Positions 52,136 through 58,745 of a DNA stretch of 63,595 nt are shown one piece after another. The notes beneath the pieces were generated by a model. The model saw nothing but the letters and a program-made list of their open reading frames with translations, ran no database searches and had not been told where the DNA came from. This DNA comes from Dongibacter bovis (GTDB lineage Bacteria > Bacillota > Negativicutes > Selenomonadales > Selenomonadaceae), in NCBI GenBank assembly GCA_902763085.1, contig CACWQW010000002.1, positions 1 to 63,595 of the forward strand, read 5' to 3'. Position 1 is the first letter of the stretch, and the number at the start of each line of letters is the position of its first letter. A program made the translations under genes and the position numbers.

Positions 52136-53205
52136 GCCCGCCCCTCCGCGAACGCTTTCAAGACGTCGAGCCACGTATCATTCTCCTCGCGCGTTCCCAT
52201 CGAGATGCGCAGGCAATTCGTGAGACGCGGCGCTGCTCCGAAACTGCGCACGCCGATGCCACTGCGCTCCAAGGCCTCGTTGAGCGCGGGGGCTGCCTCA
52301 TGATGCAGAAGCAGGAAATTCGTCTCCGATGGATAAACGGTGAACCCCGGTATCTTCTTGATCGCTTCCGACAGCCGCTTGCGCTCGGCGATAACCATCT
52401 GGATGCGAGGGACATACTCATGGCGCATCTGATAGACGATGTCCGCCGTGACGAGAGAGAGGGTATTCATGTGATACGGCATGAAGGACTTGCCGATCAT
52501 CTCCGTCATCTCAGCCGAGGCAATGCTGTAGCCGACCCGCGCTGAAGCGAGGCCATATGCCTTCGAGAACGTCCGCGCGATGATCATGTTGGGATAATCC
52601 TTCAGAAGACTCGCTGCCGACTCCCCGTAGAACTCTACGTATGCTTCATCGACGAGGAACGCACAGCTCGTCGGGATGTTATCCGCGATATATTGGATAT
52701 CAGAAACGGAAAAGCCCGTACCGGTCGGGTTGTTTGGATTACAGATGACACAGAGACTTGCCTGATTATCTACGACAGCTGAGACGAACGTCTCAAGATC
52801 AAGCGTATAGTCTGGCTCAAGGTCGACCGGCACCCCTTTTGCCTCCGCGGCAGCCGCATAGATGCCATACATGGAAAATGAAGGCTGGGGGTAGACGATG
52901 GCGGCGTCCGCACGGCCGCCGAAGCAATAAAAGAGCTTCTCGATGATCTCCGAGGAACCGTTGCCGAGCAGGATGTTCTCCGGCTGGACCTTGAAATTTT
53001 CGGCAATCTGACGCGTGAGGCTCAAGTATTCTTCCGCCCCCGGATAGCGGTTGAACGCGACGCTCGCGAAACGTCCCATGAGGCGTTCCTCCACGAGGGG
53101 CGGCAGATTCATCGTACTCTCATTCGCATTGAGCGTGATGCGATACGCATTCGTATCCATATCATATGATGGGCGACTGGCAAGACCTTGACGGTATTTC
53201 AGCAT
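52132..53205 (-). CDS. hisC: Histidinol-phosphate aminotransferase
   Basis: PLP-dependent transamination of imidazole acetol-phosphate. The 357-residue class II aminotransferase has LNANESTMNLPPLV near 26, ILLGNGSSEIIEKLFYCFG near 77, CNPNNPTGTGFSV near 159, and the PLP lysine in IARTFSKAYGLASARVGYSI near 213. Overlaps the hisD end by 7 nt. Confidence 0.96.
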   Translation of the reverse strand: MLKYRQGLASRPSYDMDTNAYRITLNANESTMNLPPLVEERLMGRFASVAFNRYPGAEEYLSLTRQIAENFKVQPENILLGNGSSEIIEKLFYCFGGRADAAIVYPQPSFSMYGIYAAAAEAKGVPVDLEPDYTLDLETFVSAVVDNQASLCVICNPNNPTGTGFSVSDIQYIADNIPTSCAFLVDEAYVEFYGESAASLLKDYPNMIIARTFSKAYGLASARVGYSIASAEMTEMIGKSFMPYHMNTLSLVTADIVYQMRHEYVPRIQMVIAERKRLSEAIKKIPGFTVYPSETNFLLLHHEAAPALNEALERSGIGVRSFGAAPRLTNCLRISMGTREENDTWLDVLKAFAEGRA

Positions 53206-54545
53206 TTCTCATTCCTCCTCAGGCGAATGGCATTGGCGTGTGCCTGCAATCCCTCCGTCTCAGCGAGACGGATGATATCATCGCTCACGGCAGCGAGAGC
53301 AGGTTGCGTATACGAGATGATGCTCGTGCGTTTCATGAACGTCTCGACATTGAGCACGGAATAATAGCGCGCCGTCCCCCCCGTCGGCAGGACATGGTTA
53401 GGACCCGCGAAATAATCGCCCAGCGGCTCCGGTGAATAGGCACCGAGGAACACCGCTCCCGCGTGGCGCACGTACGGCAACAGTTGAAAAGGCTGCGCCG
53501 TCAAGAGTTCCATATGCTCCGGCGCGGAGACATTCGCGAATCGGATGGCCTGCATCATGTCCTCCGCCACGACGATCAGGCCGTTGCGATCGATGGACGC
53601 CTGTGCGATCTCCCGGCGCGGCAACTCAGCAAGCTGTCGTGCGGCCTCCGCTGCGACCTTGCCTGCGAGCGCCTCATCATCCGTGATGACGATGCTCGAA
53701 GCGAGCGGATCATGTTCGGCCTGGCTCAGCATATCCGCCGCCGTATAAACAGGGTCCGCCGTCTTGTCCGCGACGATGAGGATCTCGCTCGGACCAGCCA
53801 GCATATCGATGTCCACATGTCCATAGACCTCTTTCTTGGCGAGCGTCACGAAGATATTGCCCGGTCCTGTGATCTTGTCCACGCGCGGCACGGTCTCCGT
53901 ACCGAATGCCATGGCCGCAATGGCCTGTGCACCGCCAATCTTGTAGATTTTCTCTACGCCAGCCGCGCGGGCGGCGAGGAGAACATACGGGTTGATCTTG
54001 CCATTTTTCGGCGGTACCATCATGATGATTTCCCGCACACCGGCAACGACGGCAGGCACGGCATTCATGATGACGGATGACGGATACGCAGCCGTACCGC
54101 CTGGCACGTAAATGCCGACGCGATCGAGCGGGATGATGGACTGCCCCAAGATGGAGCCCTGATCGCGGTATGTCATCCACGAGTTGGGTTTCTGCTCTTC
54201 ATGGTAACGGCGGACATTCTCCGCGGCTTTCTTGAGCGAAGCGACGACAGCCGGGTCAGCTGCCTGCTCCGCTGCCGCAAACTCTGCCTCACTCACCATC
54301 ATGTTCTCCGGCGTGAGGTCGACGCGGTCGATGAGTTTCGTATAGTGGATGACAGCCTTGTCCCCATCACGGCGCACATCGCCGACAATCTGGCGCACGA
54401 GCTCTGCCGCACTCATATCCTTGCCGAAAAGTTTCTTGTTCCCCTCCCGGATCTTCGGATTCAACTCCACCTCATCGAAAGCTGCCTTCGTGAGCAAGCG
54501 CTCGACTTCCCGCTCTCCGATCTCCTGTGCTTTTACGATTTTCAT
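53199..54545 (-). CDS. hisD: Histidinol dehydrogenase
   Basis: Zinc enzyme that oxidises histidinol to histidine in two NAD-dependent steps. The 448-residue protein has RVGIYVPGGTAAYPSSVIMNAVPA near 141-165, KITGPGNIFVTLAKKEVYG near 222, ILIVADKTADPVYTAADMLSQAEHDP near 250-276 with ligand residues, and VSAPEHMEL near 345. Normal length; overlaps hisG by 4 nt. Confidence 0.97.
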   Translation of the reverse strand: MKIVKAQEIGEREVERLLTKAAFDEVELNPKIREGNKKLFGKDMSAAELVRQIVGDVRRDGDKAVIHYTKLIDRVDLTPENMMVSEAEFAAAEQAADPAVVASLKKAAENVRRYHEEQKPNSWMTYRDQGSILGQSIIPLDRVGIYVPGGTAAYPSSVIMNAVPAVVAGVREIIMMVPPKNGKINPYVLLAARAAGVEKIYKIGGAQAIAAMAFGTETVPRVDKITGPGNIFVTLAKKEVYGHVDIDMLAGPSEILIVADKTADPVYTAADMLSQAEHDPLASSIVITDDEALAGKVAAEAARQLAELPRREIAQASIDRNGLIVVAEDMMQAIRFANVSAPEHMELLTAQPFQLLPYVRHAGAVFLGAYSPEPLGDYFAGPNHVLPTGGTARYYSVLNVETFMKRTSIISYTQPALAAVSDDIIRLAETEGLQAHANAIRLRRNEKC

Positions 54546-55207
54546 GCCTTTGCCTCACTTTCCAGTACCTGCCGCAGATCTTCCACCAGCGTGTGGATGC
54601 GGTCGAATTTCAGCTTGAAGCTCACGCGATTGGCGATGAGACGCGCCGTGGCGTCCATGATATAGGCAATCTCTTCCAAGTTGTTCTCACGGAGCGTCGT
54701 CCCTGTCTCGACGATATCGACGATGCTTTCCGACAAGCCGACGATCGGACCGAGCTCGATCGAACCATTGAGCTTGATATATTCCATCTGCATGCCATGC
54801 GCATTAAAGAATTGTTCAGCGATGTGCGGGAACTTCGTTGCTACACGCGTATGGGCGTAATCCGTGAGTCGCGAACGGCGCTCCGGCTTATGCACGGCCA
54901 TCATCAGATGACATTTCCCGAAACCGAGGTCCAGCAGCTCGTAGACGTCCTTGCCCGATTCCATGAGCACGTCCTTGCCGATGATGCCGATATCCGCGGC
55001 GCCATATTCCACGTACGTCGGTACATCCGCCGTCTTGGAAACGATGAAGCGGATTTTCTTCTCTTCATTCGTTATGATCAACTTCCGCGATTTATCTGAA
55101 AGGCTATCGGCCGTATACCCGATTTTGGCAAAGAGATCTGCTGACAGGGAGAAGAGCTTCCCTTTCGGCAAGGCCACCGTCAAATACTCCATATCACTGG
55201 TCTGCAT
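54542..55207 (-). CDS. hisG: ATP phosphoribosyltransferase, short form HisG
   Basis: First committed step of histidine synthesis. The 221-residue short-form catalytic subunit has LTVALPKGKLFSLSADLFAKIGY, ADVPTYVEYGAADIGIIGKDVL near 62-83, and the PRPP loop LNGSIELGPIVGLSESIVDIVETGTTL near 145-172. It lacks the regulatory C-terminal domain and needs HisZ, encoded upstream, for activity. AGGAGG 6 nt before the ATG at 55207 fixes the start. First gene after its own promoter at 55268-55296. Confidence 0.96.
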   Translation of the reverse strand: MQTSDMEYLTVALPKGKLFSLSADLFAKIGYTADSLSDKSRKLIITNEEKKIRFIVSKTADVPTYVEYGAADIGIIGKDVLMESGKDVYELLDLGFGKCHLMMAVHKPERRSRLTDYAHTRVATKFPHIAEQFFNAHGMQMEYIKLNGSIELGPIVGLSESIVDIVETGTTLRENNLEEIAYIMDATARLIANRVSFKLKFDRIHTLVEDLRQVLESEAKA

Positions 55208-55267
55208 GATCTACCTCCTATGTTTCTTTTGTCAATTAAAGTATTAACGCGGTGAATATGATTCCTT

Positions 55268-55296
55268 ATGATAGCATGTTACATTGTAAACGTCAA
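55268..55296 (-). promoter_or_regulatory. Promoter of the hisG-D-C-B-H-A-F-IE operon
   Basis: Minus strand TTGACG (55291-55296), 17 nt, TATCAT (55268-55273), giving a leader of about 55 nt. A palindromic word lies within the spacer (next entry). No T-box or attenuator is seen in the short leader. Confidence 0.8.
55279..55289. promoter_or_regulatory. Candidate HisR/YerC operator in the hisG promoter
   Basis: Plus strand TTACATTGTAA: arms TTACA and TGTAA around one central base, placed between the -35 and -10 boxes. The first ten bases recur exactly at the yerC promoter (57412-57421) and I saw no other copy in the window. Confidence 0.55.
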
Positions 55297-55339
55297 GCAA
55301 TCGCCAGTATTTTTTGCCACCATCTGCTTCATCCACGCA

Positions 55340-55843
55340 TCAATTCCTTTCGTCCGCCGCGCGTAAAAGCTGCAACTCTCTACTGTCACCTGGCGCCGGA
55401 GGCGCATGATGACGCCGCACGAGAGCTGCTTCCCGCCGCAGACCGATGTGCAGCAAGAGCCGTGCTCCAATCCACGGATGCAGATAATAAACGGAGAGGA
55501 TATGGCAGCCACCAGCAGCCCAAGCGCGTGAACGGCGAGGGAAAAGGCTGGTAAGCAAGACAGCTGCCACTTTACCGAAAAGATCGAGATCCCCCTGACG
55601 CCGCCCCACATCATGGAGGAGAGACGCGCGCAATAGCAGCCGCACATCCACTGCCCTCTCAGACTGTGCCGCTAAATCCTTCGCTGTACGGGCAACCCCC
55701 AGCGCATGACACTGATCGACGCGATGCATGGCATAGAAAAGGACCTGTTCCTCCGAAGAAAGATAGCCGTCCACAAACGCCCGATCCTCCTCCGCCATCC
55801 GCGATGTCACCGCGCGGTAGAACTGATAGACGCGCCGGATCAT
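55340..55843 (-). CDS. HD-domain protein (putative phosphohydrolase)
   Basis: The 167-residue protein has an HD-type core: YAMHRVDQCHALGVARTAKDL near 38-58, LLLRASLLHDVGRRQGDLD near 68-86 with the HD pair, and HIGLRREAALVRRHHAPPAP near 132. Substrate unknown; related small HD proteins hydrolyse nucleotides or are regulatory. It overlaps the hisZ end by 4 nt and stands between hisZ and hisG, separated from hisG by the his promoter. Confidence 0.8.
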   Translation of the reverse strand: MIRRVYQFYRAVTSRMAEEDRAFVDGYLSSEEQVLFYAMHRVDQCHALGVARTAKDLAAQSERAVDVRLLLRASLLHDVGRRQGDLDLFGKVAAVLLTSLFPRRSRAWAAGGCHILSVYYLHPWIGARLLLHIGLRREAALVRRHHAPPAPGDSRELQLLRAADERN

Positions 55844-57024
55844 GCGATGTATTCGAGGGCTGCATAGCCTTTTTCGCTGCGTGATCGCTCCGCGTCCGCC
55901 TTCGTCTGCGGCAGGAGCGCGAGCTCCGTCACCTTGCCCTCACTGCGCAGGCACGTCGCACGCTGGATGGCTTCCGCTTCTTTTCCCGCGCCATACCCGA
56001 CGTAGACATCCTTGTCCTGCGCCGGTGCCCCGATCCCCTGGCGCTCGAGCGCGAGCAGGACGCGCTCGATGCCGAGTGCAAAGCCAGTCGCGGGGCACGC
56101 ACAGCCAAAATCAGACAACATCCTGTCATAGCGGCCACCGCCGGCGAGAGGAAAGCCGAGTCCCGCTGTATACACTTCAAAGACCATGCCCGTATAATAA
56201 CTGAAATCACGGATGAGGCCGAGATCGAACCGAACGTACTTTGCGAGACCGTACGATTCAAGTGCATGGTAGAGCGCACTGAGGCTGTCGAGCGCGCGTT
56301 TGCTCTGTTCACCGAGCGCCGACGCATAGGCCTTCGTGAGCGTTTCCACGCCGCCGCACAGCACGGGCAACTGCTGCAGCTGCTGCTTCGCGGCTGGCGA
56401 GAGGTCGAGTGCTTTGACCGTCGTATCATAGGCGACAAGGTCGTGCCGCTCCAGTGCCTCTTTGAGCTCACGCTGCGTGTTTTCTCTGAGGCGATACTGC
56501 TGCATGATGCCGGCCGCGAATTCCACCTGGCCGAGGCAGACAGAGAAGTCCTTGAGCCCCGCCTGCAACAAGCTCTGGATGGCGAGGGCGATGATCTCGG
56601 CATCGGCAGCCGCGCTCGTGCTGCCGATCAACTCCACCCCCGCCTGATAAAACTCGCATTGGCGCCCCATCTGGCTCTGCTCCGAACGGAAGACACTGCT
56701 GATATAGGAGAGCTTGAGCGGCAGAGGAGCGTCCATGAGGCGACTCGCTACGACGCGTGCGATAGGCGTCGTCATCTCATGACGGAGCGCCAACGTCCTG
56801 CCGCCTTTGTCGAAGAGCTTGAAGAGCTGCGGCGTGAGCTGGCGGCCACTATCCATCGTAAGCGTATCGAGATATTCGATGGTCGGCGTCACGACCTCAT
56901 CGTATCCCCAGCGTGCAAAAAGCGACGCGAGCTTCGTCTCGATTGCGCGTTTGCCGGCGGCTTCCTCTGGCAGGAAATCACGCGTGCCATAGGGAATCTC
57001 CAAAACCTGTTTCTCATTGACCAT
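55840..57024 (-). CDS. hisZ: ATP phosphoribosyltransferase regulatory subunit HisZ
   Basis: Catalytically dead paralogue of histidyl-tRNA synthetase that forms the active complex with short HisG and mediates histidine feedback. The 394-residue protein starts VLEIPYGTRDFLPEEAAGKR and has class II core remnants: LRHEMTTPIARVVASRL near 75-91, REFYQAG-like QCEFYQAGVELIGS near 120, and GGGRYDRMLSDFG near 292. No anticodon-binding domain. AGGAG precedes the ATG at 57024. Follows yerC by 33 nt. Confidence 0.93.
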   Translation of the reverse strand: MVNEKQVLEIPYGTRDFLPEEAAGKRAIETKLASLFARWGYDEVVTPTIEYLDTLTMDSGRQLTPQLFKLFDKGGRTLALRHEMTTPIARVVASRLMDAPLPLKLSYISSVFRSEQSQMGRQCEFYQAGVELIGSTSAAADAEIIALAIQSLLQAGLKDFSVCLGQVEFAAGIMQQYRLRENTQRELKEALERHDLVAYDTTVKALDLSPAAKQQLQQLPVLCGGVETLTKAYASALGEQSKRALDSLSALYHALESYGLAKYVRFDLGLIRDFSYYTGMVFEVYTAGLGFPLAGGGRYDRMLSDFGCACPATGFALGIERVLLALERQGIGAPAQDKDVYVGYGAGKEAEAIQRATCLRSEGKVTELALLPQTKADAERSRSEKGYAALEYIA

Positions 57025-57057
57025 ATGTGTTCTCTCCTCTTCGCATATCGGCTATCT

Positions 57058-57366
57058 TTACTCTTCCGTTCGCTGCTTCTTCGCGAGACGATCAAGAATG
57101 ATCTTATATCCGTCAGCGCCGTAATTAAGGCATCGTTTTACGCGGCTGATCGTCGCTGTACTAGCCCCCGTACGCGCAACGATATCATCATACGTGTGCC
57201 CGTTCTTGAGCATGCGGGCGACCTCGAGACGCTGCGATAGCGCCTTGAGTTCACTGATCGTGCAGATATCTTCAAAAAACTGGTAGCACTCTTCCACCGA
57301 TTCGAGCGCCAGCACTGCCTGACAAAGTTGGTCGCTGAACGCGTCCCTCAGCTTTGGATTCGTCAT
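57058..57366 (-). CDS. TrpR-like regulator (YerC/HisR type)
   Basis: All-helical 102-residue protein of the YerC/YecD branch of the TrpR superfamily. The helix-turn-helix is at about residues 45-80: LSQRLEVARMLKNGHTYDDI, then VARTGASTATISRVKRCLNYG. A TrpR-family repressor of histidine genes has been proposed in Firmicutes. Here the gene heads the unit with hisZ, and the same 10-bp word occurs at its own promoter and at the hisG promoter, which fits a histidine regulator. Amino-acid effector not proven. Confidence 0.88.
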   Translation of the reverse strand: MTNPKLRDAFSDQLCQAVLALESVEECYQFFEDICTISELKALSQRLEVARMLKNGHTYDDIVARTGASTATISRVKRCLNYGADGYKIILDRLAKKQRTEE

Positions 57367-57411
57367 CTCTCCATCCCTCCCACTTTATTGCTTTAATTTG
57401 TGAAAATTTAT

Positions 57412-57421
57412 TTACATTGTA
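57412..57421. promoter_or_regulatory. Candidate HisR/YerC operator at the yerC promoter
   Basis: Plus strand TTACATTGTA, identical over ten bases to the site at 55279-55288. It overlaps the -10 box (TACAAT on minus), a position suited to repression. Confidence 0.55.
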
Positions 57422-57444
57422 GCATATCAGTGGAGCTCATGCAA
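57416..57444 (-). promoter_or_regulatory. Promoter of yerC-hisZ-HD
   Basis: Minus strand TTGCAT (57439-57444), 17 nt, TACAAT (57416-57421). It follows the HlyD-gene terminator directly. Confidence 0.75.
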
Positions 57445-57478
57445 CAAAAAGAACCGCTGCGAAAAAGCAACGGTTCTT
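57445..57478 (-). terminator. Intrinsic terminator after the HlyD-type gene
   Basis: Minus strand AAGAACCGTTGC and a matching CAGCGGTTCTT (one mismatch or G-U pair) around TTTTTCG, followed by TTTTTG. Confidence 0.85.
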
Positions 57479-57492
57479 AACGGATCACATTA

Positions 57493-58662
57493 TCATCCCT
57501 CGACCGAGGAAAAGCGGACGACCACATCCGTTCCAAGCCGCACCGTATCCAAGATTTCTTTGGGCAGAGAGATCTTTACGACCATACGGCCATCAGAGAT
57601 GTCCGGTGCGCTGCCTTCCGTAGCGGAATCCGTGCTCTCGCTGCCGCCTGCCTTCGTGGCATCGTCCGCTGCCTCCGAGGCAGAAGGCGCAGCGACACCA
57701 TCTTCCGGTTTCTCCTGCGAGCCAGCGGAGACATCAGAAGATCCATCCACATCCGTTTCGTGATCGGGTTGGATGATGTCGAGCACAGTGCCCTGATATT
57801 TCTTCCCCTCGATGGTGTAGTTCACGAACTGGCCGAGCCGGATCTTGCCCTGCCAGCTGGGAGAAAGGCGTGCCTCGACCCAGATGTTCGAGGCATCACC
57901 AATGTTGGCAACGGTCGCTCCGGCCTTGAACTGCGTCCCTTCCTGCACGTTCTCACCATAGTATACCGTGCCGGAGACAGGCGCGACGATCTCCGTCGCC
58001 TGCGCATCTTGCTTTGCATTCTCTAGCGCTGCCTCCGCCTGCTTCACCGCGAGTTCCGCTTGTTTCACCGCCTCGGGGTTGGCAGGCTGCGTCATCGTCT
58101 GATAGCTCGTCGCCGGCGCTGATACGGCAGGAGCAGGGGCCTGTGCAGCCTCTGCAGCAGAGAGATCCGCTGCCGCCTGATCGCGCTGCATTGCACTGAC
58201 TGCGCCCATTTCATAGAGCTCATTCATGCGATTGTAGCGCGCACGTGCATTGGCAACAGCCTGTGAGTTCCCAGAGGAGCGCGGCACTGCCGCGGGAGCG
58301 GCTGACTGCGGCACGGTCACGGTATGCCCCTGCTGGACCTGTGCGAGGTTCTGCTTCGCCAGCTCCGCATTCTGTTCCAGTTGCGCGATCTGCTCATCCG
58401 TGACATTGACCTGCACCCGCGCGATGACATCCCCTGCTTCCACGTGATCGCCATCATTTACCACCAATTCGGTGATGGTCCCGTCCGCCTTCGCCTTGAC
58501 ACTGACCATCGTGCTGGCGACCTTCGCGTCATAGACCGTAAGCCCTTTCTGGCTGTGCTGATATGCCCAGACACCAAGCGCGCAGAGGACTGCAAGGGCT
58601 ACGAGTGCCACCGGGCCGAACTTGAGCACTTTCTTGACTTTATCTGTAATATCGACTTCCAA
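57493..58662 (-). CDS. HlyD-family efflux adaptor protein
   Basis: Membrane-fusion type adaptor of 389 residues: one N-terminal helix (about 16-36), a biotinyl-lipoyl half motif VSVKAKADGTITELVVNDGDHVEAGDVIARV near 58-88, a helical hairpin with a Pro/Ala/Ser-rich insert (about 115-215), the second lipoyl half (IVAPVSGTVYYGENVQEGTQF near 232), and a C-terminal beta domain interrupted by about 65 acidic, Ser/Gly-rich residues. The start is TTG at 58662, with AGGAGG 8 nt upstream. No pump gene is next to it. It stands just behind the alaS terminator with no visible promoter of its own. Confidence 0.85.
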   Translation of the reverse strand: MEVDITDKVKKVLKFGPVALVALAVLCALGVWAYQHSQKGLTVYDAKVASTMVSVKAKADGTITELVVNDGDHVEAGDVIARVQVNVTDEQIAQLEQNAELAKQNLAQVQQGHTVTVPQSAAPAAVPRSSGNSQAVANARARYNRMNELYEMGAVSAMQRDQAAADLSAAEAAQAPAPAVSAPATSYQTMTQPANPEAVKQAELAVKQAEAALENAKQDAQATEIVAPVSGTVYYGENVQEGTQFKAGATVANIGDASNIWVEARLSPSWQGKIRLGQFVNYTIEGKKYQGTVLDIIQPDHETDVDGSSDVSAGSQEKPEDGVAAPSASEAADDATKAGGSESTDSATEGSAPDISDGRMVVKISLPKEILDTVRLGTDVVVRFSSVEG

Positions 58663-58687
58663 AACGGAAACCTCCTGTTGGTAAGGG

Positions 58688-58711
58688 AAAAAGCCCTCCC
58701 GATCCGGGAGG
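58688..58711 (-). terminator. Intrinsic terminator after alaS
   Basis: Minus strand CCTCCCG-GAT-CGGGAGG, then GCTTTTT. It lies about 35 nt past the alaS stop and only 26 nt before the TTG start of the HlyD-type gene, so that gene depends on read-through or an unseen promoter. Confidence 0.85.
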
Positions 58712-58745
58712 ACTTCCTGTGAACTGCTTCCAGTCCCTATATCAA

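Noticed and set aside
55279-55647. Alternative minus-strand frame overlapping the HD gene and the hisG promoter
   Set aside because: It is a different frame from the HD protein, cysteine-rich and without motifs, and runs through the promoter.
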